From contig NZ_QMFA01000021.1 in assembly GCF_003285005.1 (NCBI RefSeq), forward strand, positions 1 to 64,000: 64,000 nt of DNA, written 5' to 3'. The notes beneath the pieces were generated by a model. The model was not told where the DNA came from. It did no database searches and saw only the letters and a program-made list of their open reading frames with translations. Shown piece by piece: positions 8,035 through 17,084 of the stretch (position 1 is its first letter; each line of letters starts with the position of its first letter). This DNA is from Paenibacillus sp. YN15 (lineage in GTDB: Bacteria; Bacillota; Bacilli; Paenibacillales; NBRC-103111). Made by a program: the position numbers and the translations under genes.

Positions 8035-8958
8035 ATGAATTATTCTCCGTTACTGAGACGGTGGAGCAAAATGATGGTGAGGGATCGGTGGCTGTATTTC
8101 ATGCTGCTGCCGGGCCTATTGTATTTTCTTATCTTTAAGTATGTTCCCATGTGGGGGGTGTTGATCGCCTTTCAAAATTATCAGCCGTTTCTTGGAATTA
8201 GCGGAAGTGAATGGGTTGGGTTTGACCATTTTATACGCTTTTTCTCCGAACCGACTTTTATGATGCTGATGAAAAACACATTGATTTTAGCTCTTTGGAA
8301 CATCGTTCTGTTCTTCCCGGTGCCGATTATTGTGGCGTTATTGCTGAATGAACTGCGGCTGCAGTCAGCAAAGCGGCTGATCCAAACGTTAATTTATATT
8401 CCGCACTTTATGTCTTGGGTAATTGTGGTAGGAATCATCTATATTTTCTTTAATACGGAAAGTGGAATTGTCAATGTACTCTTGCAGGATGCAGGCATCG
8501 GAAAAATCAATTTTTTGGCCAGTGAGAAATGGTTTCGGCCCATGGTATTGGGTGAGGTAATGTGGAAGGAAACAGGCTGGAGCACAATTATATATTTAGC
8601 CGCACTTGCCGGTGTGGACGTACAGCTTTATGAAGCGGCGAAGATCGATGGGGCGAATCGCTGGCAGCAATTATGGCATGTTACAATACCGGCGATCTTA
8701 AACACAGTTGTCATATTGTTGATTCTGAGGCTTGGAAATTTTCTTGATACGGGCTTTGAGCAAATCTTTCTGATGCTGAATGCGTTAAACCGCGGCGTAG
8801 CCGAGGTCATTGATACTTATGTCTATACAGCGGGAATCACACAAGGCCAGTTCAGCTACAGCACAGCCGTCGGATTGTTTAAATCCGTCATTGGGTTGAT
8901 GTTGATTGTCGGGGCCAACCGCCTCGCAAAGAAATTTAATCATGAAGGTATATATTGA
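8035..8958 (+). CDS. lplB: Sugar ABC transporter permease, LplB-type
   Basis: A 307-aa integral membrane protein, starting ATG 8035. Six hydrophobic segments and the cytoplasmic EAA loop LYEAAKIDGANRWQQLWHVT, which docks the ATPase subunit, identify it as a MalF/LplB-type permease. It pairs with the next gene to form the channel of an oligosaccharide importer. Its receptor is the transposon-broken lipoprotein gene upstream. No ATPase gene is in the cluster, as is normal for this class, where a shared MsmX-type ATPase is used. The symbol reflects family type only. Confidence 0.9.
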   Translation: MNYSPLLRRWSKMMVRDRWLYFMLLPGLLYFLIFKYVPMWGVLIAFQNYQPFLGISGSEWVGFDHFIRFFSEPTFMMLMKNTLILALWNIVLFFPVPIIVALLLNELRLQSAKRLIQTLIYIPHFMSWVIVVGIIYIFFNTESGIVNVLLQDAGIGKINFLASEKWFRPMVLGEVMWKETGWSTIIYLAALAGVDVQLYEAAKIDGANRWQQLWHVTIPAILNTVVILLILRLGNFLDTGFEQIFLMLNALNRGVAEVIDTYVYTAGITQGQFSYSTAVGLFKSVIGLMLIVGANRLAKKFNHEGIY

Positions 8959-8969
8959 GGGGGATATCA

Positions 8970-9848
8970 ATGCACAGAATGTCCATAGGAAGCCGATTAT
9001 TTGACGCAGTCAATTTGATATTTTTGACTTGCTTCGCGCTTATAACGGTATTGCCTTTTGTGTATGTCATTGCCGGTTCATTCACGACCACAACAGAGCT
9101 TCTGAAGAAAGGATTCGTTCTGATTCCAACGGTATATTCGTTAGAGGCTTACCATTATATTTTTTCGACCCCTATCATCATACGAAGTTTATTAAACACG
9201 ATTTATATTACCTTGTTGGGCACGTTCCTCAATCTCGTATTTACATCATTAATGGCGTACCCGTTGGCGCGTAAAGCATTGTTCATGCGCAGAGGAATCA
9301 TGCTGATGGTTATATTCTCCATGCTCTTCAGCGGGGGGATGATCCCCAGCTTTCTGGTCGTGAAGGAGCTTCATCTTATTAACACCTATTGGGCGCTCAT
9401 GATTCCCGGGCTGATAAGTGCTTTTAATCTCATTATATTGAAGAATTTCTTTCAAGAGCTTCCGGACGGAATAGAGGAATCAGCAAAAATTGATGGCTGC
9501 AATGACCTGGGGATTTTATTGCGTATTGTGTTGCCTCTGTCTATGCCCGTGATAGCCACGTTAACGCTTTTTTATGCAGTAGGTCACTGGAATTCATTTT
9601 TCAGCGCGATTATTTATTTGAATCAATCGGATAAATGGCCCATTCAGGTCATCCTGCGGCAGATTGTCATTATGTCTGAAGGGGGATTGTTCGATTCCTC
9701 GGGCTTTGGGCCGGAATATGTAACACCACCTTCCCAATCCATAAAGATGGCCGTTATTGTCGTAGCAACGGCGCCCATCCTTGTGGTATATCCATTCCTG
9801 CAAAAGCACTTTGCAAAGGGAGTTCTATTAGGATCTGTAAAAGGATAA
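8970..9848 (+). CDS. ytcP: Sugar ABC transporter permease, YtcP-type
   Basis: A 292-aa MalG/YtcP-type permease. ATG 8970 has GAGGGGG six bases upstream, better than an in-frame TTG at 8955. Six membrane segments, the EAA loop IEESAKIDGCNDLGILLRIVLP, and the characteristic end QKHFAKGVLLGSVKG are present. Starts 11 bases after its partner's stop codon. Confidence 0.9.
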   Translation: MHRMSIGSRLFDAVNLIFLTCFALITVLPFVYVIAGSFTTTTELLKKGFVLIPTVYSLEAYHYIFSTPIIIRSLLNTIYITLLGTFLNLVFTSLMAYPLARKALFMRRGIMLMVIFSMLFSGGMIPSFLVVKELHLINTYWALMIPGLISAFNLIILKNFFQELPDGIEESAKIDGCNDLGILLRIVLPLSMPVIATLTLFYAVGHWNSFFSAIIYLNQSDKWPIQVILRQIVIMSEGGLFDSSGFGPEYVTPPSQSIKMAVIVVATAPILVVYPFLQKHFAKGVLLGSVKG

Positions 9849-9862
9849 AAGGAGAGAGGGAA

Positions 9863-11221
9863 ATGCAGAGCATAAAGGAGTATGGGGCGGTTGGAGACGG
9901 TGTTACCCTTGATCAGGCAGCCATTCAACAAGCGATTGACGCTTGCCATAAAGGCGGGGGAGGAACTTTATATTTTCCGGCTGGAGAGTATCTGACGGGA
10001 ACGATCAGGCTGAAAAGCCATGTGATTCTCCATCTTGGCAACGGAGCGGTGCTGAAGGCCAGTAAGCAGCAGCAGCACTATCATTACGAGGATCATAACG
10101 GCAGAGAGATCGGTTTTCTTATTATGGCGATGGAAGCCAGCCATATTGGCATCGTCGGCGAGGGGACCATTCATGGTCAAGGAGTGGAGGAAATCACCAT
10201 TGCGCAAAATATTTTACCGGAGTATAAGTTCAGGCGCTGCACACTTATGATCACGGGCTGCCAGCACGTCCAGCTTCGCGGTATTTCCATTCTGTACAGC
10301 GATTACTGGACGGTTCACTTCAAGCAGTGTCAAGAAGTGGTGGTTGATGGTGTAACCATCCGCAACAATATGAATCGAATTAATTCCGACGGAATCAATC
10401 CGGATTCCTGCAGGAATGTGCTTATTGCCAATTGCAGCATTACAACAGGAGATGATTGTATCGCATTTAAGACTACAGAGCCGGTTTCTTGCGAGAATAT
10501 TATCGTTCACTCCTGTTTCATGAATACGCTCACATACAGAGGGATCAAGTTCGGAACCGAAACCTTCGGGGATTTCCGAAATATCCTTATATCCTCCTGC
10601 ATCATCCATTCCAAGGGTGAAGCAATCGGCTTTTTTATCAAGGACGGGGCGAATGCAGACCAAATACAGTTTGCCAATATAATTATAAATCAGGAGGAGT
10701 CTCAAAGTAATCCGATTCTGATGGATGTAGAAAGAAGGTATGAGGACTCCGCCATGGGCAGCATCCGAGAAGTGTTGCTGCGGGATGTGCAGATCAATGC
10801 AACGGCGCCTGTCCTGCTCCAGGGATGTCCGGATGCAGGTATTGAGAATATAACCTTCCTCAATGTCAGCCAACGAATGCTTGCCCATACAAAGCAGCAG
10901 GGGCGCTCAAAGCCTACGGGGACTAGATTCCGTACTATACGGGAGAGTGACACCCAATTCGCATCGGTTGAAGCTTATATAACCGCCGCGTACGTGAACG
11001 GCTTAGAGGTGTCGGGCTATCGAGTGGTGCTGGATTGCGGATCTGTCCAGGCAGCGCCTTGGAAGCTAATCAGCGGTCATCACCTGCGTCATGTAAGGTT
11101 GACAAACATGCGATTGGCACCACTTCAGCCCGTCAACGAGGAAGAATTGTGCGAGTGGATCGAGTGTGAGCAAGTAACAATCGAGAGAGGTGAAATTAAA
11201 AATGACGAATGCTCAAATTAG
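9863..11221 (+). CDS. GH28-like (polygalacturonase-fold) protein with altered catalytic motifs
   Basis: A 452-aa protein without signal peptide, starting ATG 9863 behind GGAGAGAGGG, 14 bases after the permease. The opening KEYGAVGDGVTLDQAAIQQAI and the right-handed beta-helix repeats are those of GH28 polygalacturonases. The acidic triad motifs NSDGINPDS (about 173) and GDDCIAFK (about 196) are present. The usual SGHG histidine motif is replaced by TLTYRGIKFGTET, and the usual RIK is replaced by FFIKDG. It probably acts inside the cell on an imported oligogalacturonide-like or rhamnogalacturonan-like fragment, but a different specificity or no hydrolysis is possible. The last 20 bases overlap the next gene. 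Confidence 0.75.
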   Translation: MQSIKEYGAVGDGVTLDQAAIQQAIDACHKGGGGTLYFPAGEYLTGTIRLKSHVILHLGNGAVLKASKQQQHYHYEDHNGREIGFLIMAMEASHIGIVGEGTIHGQGVEEITIAQNILPEYKFRRCTLMITGCQHVQLRGISILYSDYWTVHFKQCQEVVVDGVTIRNNMNRINSDGINPDSCRNVLIANCSITTGDDCIAFKTTEPVSCENIIVHSCFMNTLTYRGIKFGTETFGDFRNILISSCIIHSKGEAIGFFIKDGANADQIQFANIIINQEESQSNPILMDVERRYEDSAMGSIREVLLRDVQINATAPVLLQGCPDAGIENITFLNVSQRMLAHTKQQGRSKPTGTRFRTIRESDTQFASVEAYITAAYVNGLEVSGYRVVLDCGSVQAAPWKLISGHHLRHVRLTNMRLAPLQPVNEEELCEWIECEQVTIERGEIKNDECSN

Positions 11222-12503
11222 GTTGATTGTCTTAACGGACATTAGCAGCTTGCAAACGGGTTTCAAGGAACCGGACGATACACAATCCCTCGTTCGTTTG
11301 CTGTTGTACGCCAATGAATTTGAAATCGAGAGTCTTATTGCCACATGTACGAATCATTGGAGCGGCGAGGTAAAGCCTGATTATATCAGGGCTATTGTGA
11401 AGGAATACGGCAAGGTGTGCACGCAGCTCCAAGCCCATGATCCGCGTTACCCCAGCGAAGAGTATTTATTGAGTGTTATCAAGTCGGGCAATTCAGATGA
11501 CGGACCGGAGTTTATAGGCGACGGTCATGATACGGAGGGCTCGGAGTGGATTCTGCAAGCCATGGAGAACGAAGATGAGCGGCCATTGTGGGTGATCATC
11601 TGGGGTGGGACGATGGAGCTGGCGCAAGCATTGTGGAAAGCAGAGCATACCCGCAGCCGACAGGAATTTCTGCGGTTGATTGCCCGCCTGCGCATATTTT
11701 CCATTGTTGACCAGAACCGGTTGGGCTCCTGGGTTCGGGATCATTATCCCGAATTGTTCTACATCCGCAGCTTCAGTACTACCCGCGGCATATACAAAGG
11801 CGGAGACACATCGCTGGTAACGGATGAATGGCTTCTGCAGCATGTGACTGAGGGGCATGGCCCGCTTGGAGCAGCCTATCCGAAATATGATGGCGGCGAT
11901 ATTTTCGGCAAAGGGGTAAAAGGCATAAAGGAAGGCGACACTCCATCCTTCCTCTACTTAATCCCCAACGGGTTAAGCAATCCGGAACGGCCGGATTGGG
12001 GGGGGTGGGGCGGAAGATATGAGCTTGGAAAAGGAGCTTTGCGGCATTATTTCGACTCTAAGGAATTTCAGGGCACAGGCGAGCATGAGGACTCCATATA
12101 TTGGTCATCTGTTTATCGCTGGCGGGACGCGTTTCAACGCTCGTTCCAGGCGCGTATGGACTGGTGCGTCCTGCCGCCGGATCAGGCAAACCATGAACCC
12201 GTAGTTGTCATTCAAGGCGACCGGGAGCTTGAGGCGATCTCGGGAAATACGATTTTGCTGGATGCTTCTTCCTCCTATGATCCGGACGGAGATGATTTGA
12301 CATATGAATGGTTTATTTATCGTGAGGCGGGGAGCTTCAAGGGGGATATAGCGTTTCAAGGTGAGAAAACATCGAAATTTACTTTCGTTGCGCCCAAAGT
12401 CGAAGCGCCTGAAACGATCCATATTGTTTTGGCAGCTACCGATACGGGCAACCCGCCGCTCACCAGCTACGGCCGGGTGATCGTTACTATACATCCCCAA
12501 TAA
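11202..12503 (+). CDS. DUF1593 (nucleoside-hydrolase-like fold) protein
   Basis: A 433-aa cytoplasmic protein. ATG 11202 is preceded by GAGAGAGG and lies within the end of the GH28-like gene, so the two are translationally coupled. The N-terminal domain opens with RLIVLTDISSLQTGFKEPDD and contains IWGGTMELAQALW, matching DUF1593 proteins related to nucleoside hydrolases. The C-terminal about 95 residues form an Ig/PKD-like domain (LDASSSYDPDGDDLTYEW). Members of the family appear in pectin and other polysaccharide loci, probably as glycosidases on unsaturated or unusual sugars; the exact substrate is unknown. Confidence 0.75.
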   Translation: MTNAQIRLIVLTDISSLQTGFKEPDDTQSLVRLLLYANEFEIESLIATCTNHWSGEVKPDYIRAIVKEYGKVCTQLQAHDPRYPSEEYLLSVIKSGNSDDGPEFIGDGHDTEGSEWILQAMENEDERPLWVIIWGGTMELAQALWKAEHTRSRQEFLRLIARLRIFSIVDQNRLGSWVRDHYPELFYIRSFSTTRGIYKGGDTSLVTDEWLLQHVTEGHGPLGAAYPKYDGGDIFGKGVKGIKEGDTPSFLYLIPNGLSNPERPDWGGWGGRYELGKGALRHYFDSKEFQGTGEHEDSIYWSSVYRWRDAFQRSFQARMDWCVLPPDQANHEPVVVIQGDRELEAISGNTILLDASSSYDPDGDDLTYEWFIYREAGSFKGDIAFQGEKTSKFTFVAPKVEAPETIHIVLAATDTGNPPLTSYGRVIVTIHPQ

Positions 12504-12531
12504 AAGGTTATCGGGATGAGGAGGTGTCTGT

Positions 12532-13185
12532 ATGCTGCTATATATCATCCGTCATGGAGAATCATTGGGGAATATACGGCAATCGCTTACGCCCAATTGT
12601 GGACTGTCTCAGCTGGGGGAGGCACATGCGTCGCGCATCCGTGATTATTTGGAACACCGTCCGCTTACGACCATTTTCAGCAGTCCGCTGCGCCGGGTTA
12701 TACAAACTGCGCTTCCACTGGCAGCCGTGAAAGGAGTCCCCGTTCAGTTGGCGCCCGAGATGTGCGAATATTTCAAAAAAGACTGGCCAGCATACGGAAC
12801 TTTTGAATGGGAAACGATTCAACAAGTAATTCGTGAGTTCCCGCTATGCACTTTTCCCGAAAGGGAGAATAGCCATTCACAGTGGTGGCCGACTTGGCCG
12901 GAAACCTTGGAGCAGCTGAAGGATCGGATTCACCTGTTTTACAAAAAGCAGTTGTCGCCGCTGCTATCGACGGATGCTGCCGTTGCTGTATTCGGTCATG
13001 GCGCCAGCACGGTAAGCTTGAGCCGGATCATTTGCCCGAAGGCTGTTTATCCTCCCATTAATGGGAATACGAATGGCGTGATCTATGAGTATCTGCTGGA
13101 TGACAGAGGTATTTGTCTTCGCAATCGTATGATAACGGAGCATATAGAAGATTGTCTCAGTCATCCACATAATAGCGCGACATAA
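12532..13185 (+). CDS. Histidine phosphatase superfamily protein
   Basis: A 217-aa protein starting ATG 12532 behind GAGGAGGTG. It opens with MLLYIIRHGESLGN, the RHG motif whose histidine is phosphorylated in phosphoglycerate-mutase-like phosphatases. The second catalytic histidine is in VFGHGAST. It probably removes phosphate from a sugar phosphate, given its place in a sugar catabolic operon 28 bases after the DUF1593 gene. Confidence 0.85.
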   Translation: MLLYIIRHGESLGNIRQSLTPNCGLSQLGEAHASRIRDYLEHRPLTTIFSSPLRRVIQTALPLAAVKGVPVQLAPEMCEYFKKDWPAYGTFEWETIQQVIREFPLCTFPERENSHSQWWPTWPETLEQLKDRIHLFYKKQLSPLLSTDAAVAVFGHGASTVSLSRIICPKAVYPPINGNTNGVIYEYLLDDRGICLRNRMITEHIEDCLSHPHNSAT

Positions 13186-13469
13186 AAATTGGGCGTAGAG
13201 CAGTGAGCGATGTTGTCGATGCGGCCAGCTGTGGGTTGCGGATATATGCCGCACTCCGCGCCTTACCAAGGTCATGTTCCAGTATCACACCTTAGTATGG
13301 CCGATTATCGGGGGCGTTGGGAAGCGACTCCCTATTGCGGCACATTAGGTGAAATCGTGAGGCTTCTGACCGAGCAATTCGGGTTCGCTCTGGCTCCCTG
13401 GTCTTTATAAAAGAAGGAAAGGACTTTTGAAACGATGTACTAGAACTTAAACTCGCATGAGGAGGATGC
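13186..13469 (+). other. Intergenic stretch with one unconvincing short reading frame
   Basis: A 66-codon frame (13210-13410) ends TEQFGFALAPWSL but has no good ribosome binding site and matches nothing I recognise. It may be a remnant. No terminator or clear promoter is seen before the secreted lyase gene at 13470. Confidence 0.3.
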
Positions 13470-15848
13470 ATGATGAAAAGGATTCGCAAATGGTCGATTG
13501 GTTCGCTGGCAGTGGTACTCTTGTTGTCGTTTGCCCTATCGGCTTCGGCCTATTCCCATCCGGGAGGGCTGGTGATGTCCGGCGAGCTCGCAATCGCGAA
13601 GTCGAAGGTCGACGCGAACGTCACGCCGTGGAAGGAAGCGTACGATAAGCTGATGACGGACGCCAATGCAGCGTTGTCGGAGAGCAGCCACGCGATCGCT
13701 GTTCTTAACATCCCCGGCTACTATGCCGATCCGACTACCCACAATGCAAACAAGCTTCGTCTTGAGATTGACGCTCAATCGGCCTATGCGGCTGCGGTCG
13801 CATACCGATTCACAGGCAATACGGTTTATGCCGACAAGGCGAAGGAGCTGCTGAACGGCTGGGCATATACGAATACCGGCGTCAGCGGCACGGATGGACG
13901 GCTCGTCTCGGCCTATCTCGGGGTGGGCCTTATTAATGCGGCAGATATGCTCAAGGATTATCCAGGCTGGAGCGCGGCGGACAAGACGCAATTCGGCAAT
14001 TGGCTGACGAACGTGATGATTCCGGTCTGGGATACGATCACCTTCACGAGCAACTGGCGGAACTGGAGTCTGTACGCACAGATTGCTTCTTATCAATACT
14101 TGGACGATGCCGCCGGGATGGCCGGCGAAGTGGCTCAGCTCAAGACGCAGATCGACGTGTCGATCGCATCGGATGGCTTCCTCCCAGATGAGACGACCCG
14201 CGGTACCAATTCGCTATGGTATCACTACTTTGCGCTTGGGCCGATGACGTCGGCGGCAGAGATCGTGAAAAACGCCACCGGCGAGGATCTGTTCCACTGG
14301 GTATCGCCAAGCGGCAAGACGATCAAACTGGCGCTCGACAAAATGTTCTACTACGTCAATGGTCATGTGTCGGAGTGGCCGACCGCCTACGGCGGTCCGA
14401 ACCAGACGTTCTCCAACGCCAGAAACCTTTATGAGGCGATGGCGGACGTTTATCAAGATATTAATTACGAGAACTATGTCAAGGGCGCCCGCCCGCTTTC
14501 AGGCAGAATCAATTACGATAGCGGCTATTATCACAATCATGCCTGGGTATACCCGACGCTGTTCAGGACCTCGTTCCTGGCGCTTGCCGTGCCCGGCCTG
14601 GCCGGCTCCTGGAGCTTCGACGAGACGTCGGGCACGACGGCTGCCGATGCTTCGGGCAACGTGCCTGTCGGCACGTTGATCGGCGGACCGGTCTGGACGA
14701 CAGGTCATACGAACGGCGCGCTCAGCTTCGACGGCGCCGACGACTATGTCAACCTGGGCAATCCGTCTGCCTTGCAGATGACCGGCGCGATGACGCTGTC
14801 CGCGTGGGTGTATGTCGATACGTTCACGCATGCGGGCCGGATCATTGCAAAGCAAGGGGCATCCGGTCACAGAGGCTGGAGCCTGAACGTAGAGTCTGAC
14901 GGCAAAGCATCGTTCCAGATCGCGACCAACAGTACCACGGTACAACTCGTGAACAGCGCCGCAGCCATTCCTTCAGGGCAATGGGTGCATCTGGCCGGCG
15001 TCTATGAGCCGGGAACCGCGCTCAAGATCTATGTCAACGGAAGGCTCAGCAACTCCAATACGACGTCGATTGCCGCTTCGCAATACAACAACTCGCTGAA
15101 CGTTAACATCGGCCGAAGGCCAAGCGGCGATCTGTACTTTGACGGTAAGCTTGACGAGGTGAAGGCGTATAACAAGTCGCTCTCCGCGAGCGAAGTCGCG
15201 AATCTGGCCTCGACGTCGACGACGGTTCCTGATCTCATCGCCCACTGGAGCTTGAACGAGACGTCGGGGACGACGGCCGCCGACAACTCTGGCAACGACA
15301 TTGACGGTACCCTGACGAACGGCCCGGTATGGACGGCGGGCCACACGAACGGCGCGCTAAGCTTTGACGGCACTGACGACTATATCAACCTGGGCAATCC
15401 GGCCGCCCTGCGGCTGACCGGCGCGATGACGCTGTCCGCGTGGGTGTATGTCGATACGTTCACGCATGCGGGCCGGATCATCGCCAAGCAAGGAGCGGCG
15501 AGCAACAGAGGATGGACATTGAACGTGGAATCGGACGGCAAGGCATCGTTTCAGATCGCCACGAACAGCACAACCGTACAGCTCGTGAACAGCGCTTCGG
15601 CCATTCCGACGGGACAGTGGGTTCATTTGGCGGGTGTCTACGAGCCGGGAACGGCGCTTCGGATTTACGTGAACGGGACGCTCAGCAACTCCAATACGAC
15701 GTCTATCGCAGCGTCGCAATACAACAACACGCTGAACGTCAACATCGGCCGCCGTCCGAGCGGCGACCTGTACTTTGACGGCAAGATCGACGAAGTTCGC
15801 GTGTATGGCAGGGCGCTATCCGCTGCCGAGATCTCAGCTATCATATAA
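13470..15848 (+). CDS. Secreted alginate-lyase-like enzyme with two LamG domains
   Basis: A 792-aa protein; the double start ATGATG at 13470 follows GAGGAGGATGC. A signal peptide (hydrophobic core LAVVLLLSFALSASA, cut after about residue 27) is followed by an alpha-toroid domain (about 40-370) resembling the alginate lyase family, with TSNWRNWSLY and HVSEWPTAYGG in the expected active-site region. Two concanavalin-like LamG_3 domains follow (about 378-580 and 590-792), nearly identical to each other. It would be exported to cleave a uronic-acid-containing polysaccharide, with the LamG modules binding glycan. True substrate is open: the family includes enzymes on alginate and on other acidic glycans. 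A small decayed copy of part of this gene lies at 16909-17010. Confidence 0.78.
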   Translation: MMKRIRKWSIGSLAVVLLLSFALSASAYSHPGGLVMSGELAIAKSKVDANVTPWKEAYDKLMTDANAALSESSHAIAVLNIPGYYADPTTHNANKLRLEIDAQSAYAAAVAYRFTGNTVYADKAKELLNGWAYTNTGVSGTDGRLVSAYLGVGLINAADMLKDYPGWSAADKTQFGNWLTNVMIPVWDTITFTSNWRNWSLYAQIASYQYLDDAAGMAGEVAQLKTQIDVSIASDGFLPDETTRGTNSLWYHYFALGPMTSAAEIVKNATGEDLFHWVSPSGKTIKLALDKMFYYVNGHVSEWPTAYGGPNQTFSNARNLYEAMADVYQDINYENYVKGARPLSGRINYDSGYYHNHAWVYPTLFRTSFLALAVPGLAGSWSFDETSGTTAADASGNVPVGTLIGGPVWTTGHTNGALSFDGADDYVNLGNPSALQMTGAMTLSAWVYVDTFTHAGRIIAKQGASGHRGWSLNVESDGKASFQIATNSTTVQLVNSAAAIPSGQWVHLAGVYEPGTALKIYVNGRLSNSNTTSIAASQYNNSLNVNIGRRPSGDLYFDGKLDEVKAYNKSLSASEVANLASTSTTVPDLIAHWSLNETSGTTAADNSGNDIDGTLTNGPVWTAGHTNGALSFDGTDDYINLGNPAALRLTGAMTLSAWVYVDTFTHAGRIIAKQGAASNRGWTLNVESDGKASFQIATNSTTVQLVNSASAIPTGQWVHLAGVYEPGTALRIYVNGTLSNSNTTSIAASQYNNTLNVNIGRRPSGDLYFDGKIDEVRVYGRALSAAEISAII
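14593..15848 (+). repeat. Tandem 636-bp duplication encoding the two LamG domains
   Basis: Corresponding landmarks are exactly 636 bp (212 codons) apart, e.g. TGGAGCTT at 14610 and 15246 and TGACGCTGTC at 14791 and 15427. Long stretches are identical in DNA, including the one coding for VYVDTFTHAGRIIAKQGA. This points to a fairly recent duplication or gene conversion within the gene. Confidence 0.85.
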
Positions 15849-15860
15849 TCTGCAACGGTT

Positions 15861-15910
15861 CATGCAAGGACGGGAAGGGCTCGCTTAGCGGCGGACTCTT
15901 CCCGTGCATG
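15861..15910 (+). other. Hairpin between lyase and esterase genes
   Basis: CATGCA...CGGGAAG (15861-15877) pairs with CTTCCCGTGCATG (15898-15910) with a short bulge. No T-tract follows; the esterase ribosome binding site comes 16 bases later. It may limit read-through or act on mRNA processing. Confidence 0.4.
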
Positions 15911-15940
15911 GATTCGTATCACACAGAGGAGGAATTTGCG

Positions 15941-16912
15941 TTGGGTTATTTACAGCAAACGACGCAGGAGCTGTACCGCTACTTGCCCCCGCTTACAAGG
16001 AAGGACGACTTCGACGACTTCTGGCGTGAGACAATCGAAGGGGCGAAAAAGGCGCCGTTGGCAGCCAAGCGTTTGCGCGTGGACTATCCGATTCGGCAAG
16101 CTGTCGTTTATGAAATTCAATACAACGGCATGGACGGCACGCCGATCCACGGCTGGATGATCGTCCCCAAATTTGGGGGCGATGGTCTGCTGCCCTGTCT
16201 AATCCGCTATCACGGGCTTAACGGCAGCCGCAGCGAGCCTTCGTCCTTTATGCATTGGGTGCTGATGGGCTTCGTCGTCATTGCCGTCGATTGCCGCGAT
16301 CAGGGAGGGCGTACGGGCAACCGCGCTTCATATTCGAGCGGATTCTCGATGAACGTCGCCAGCAAGGGCGTGCACAACCGGTACGAATATTATTATCGCC
16401 ACGTGTATGTCGATTGCCTGAAGTCGATCGACTTTGCCTGCGAACAGCCGGAGGTCGACTGCTCGCGGATCGTCGTCGAGGGTGGCAGCCAGGGGGGAGG
16501 ACTGACAATGGCAGTTGCAGCGCTGGACGACAGACCGGTGCTGGCGCTGGCCGATGTGCCGAGCAACAGCAATCTGACGCAACGGGTCGAGGGCCAACAT
16601 GGGGCGTTCGCGAGCGTGGCCGAATACATCAAGAAGCATCCGGACGAGCTGGATTTGGTCCTCGATAATCTAAGCTACTTCGATACGATGAACATGGCGG
16701 ATCGTATTACTTGCAGGGTGTTCGCCTCCGTCGCGCTGAAGGACGATACATGTCCGCCACAGATGTATTTCGCTACATACAATCGGATTGCCGGAGAGAA
16801 GGATATCGCCATCTATCCGTTCAACGGCCATGAGGGAGGCGGCGCGGGACATACGGAGCGGAAAATCGCGTACGTGCACCGATGGTTCGGAAGCTGGTTC
16901 GCAAGGATGTGA
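15941..16912 (+). CDS. CE7-family acetyl esterase (acetylxylan esterase/cephalosporin deacetylase type)
   Basis: A 323-aa alpha/beta hydrolase. TTG 15941 is chosen because GAGGAGG lies eight bases before it and the resulting length matches the family's usual 320; an in-frame ATG at 15908 has no such site. The nucleophile is Ser183 in GGSQGGG, the acid is about Asp268 in LKDDTCPP and His297 is in NGHEGGG. The CE7 signature RDQGG is present. It removes acetyl groups from small acetylated sugars in the cytoplasm, which fits a locus handling acetylated plant polysaccharide. Confidence 0.9.
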   Translation: MGYLQQTTQELYRYLPPLTRKDDFDDFWRETIEGAKKAPLAAKRLRVDYPIRQAVVYEIQYNGMDGTPIHGWMIVPKFGGDGLLPCLIRYHGLNGSRSEPSSFMHWVLMGFVVIAVDCRDQGGRTGNRASYSSGFSMNVASKGVHNRYEYYYRHVYVDCLKSIDFACEQPEVDCSRIVVEGGSQGGGLTMAVAALDDRPVLALADVPSNSNLTQRVEGQHGAFASVAEYIKKHPDELDLVLDNLSYFDTMNMADRITCRVFASVALKDDTCPPQMYFATYNRIAGEKDIAIYPFNGHEGGGAGHTERKIAYVHRWFGSWFARM

Positions 16913-17010
16913 AAAATACCGGGATCACCGGCACAGATGGCCGGCTCGTGTCAGCTTATATTGGCGTTGACCTGAAGACCCCAATCGACGTTTCCATCGC
17001 TTCTGAAATG
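16909..17010 (+). pseudogene. Remnant of a second alginate-lyase-like gene
   Basis: A short stretch starting at the esterase stop codon translates to NTGITGTDGRLVSAYIGVDL then PIDVSIAS. The intact lyase at 13470 has NTGVSGTDGRLVSAYLGVG and QIDVSIAS at two places about 270 bp apart. So this is a fossil of a paralogous gene with an internal deletion and no start. Confidence 0.7.
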
Positions 17011-17084
17011 AAGGAGGTGTATCCTCTCAGGGAGCATTCTCACCAAAATAAGCATAGTGTGAATTCTCTGACAGGCTAATCCAT

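Noticed and set aside
13210-13410. 66-codon frame as a real gene
   Set aside because: No ribosome binding site or recognisable motif; kept only as a possible remnant in the intergenic entry.
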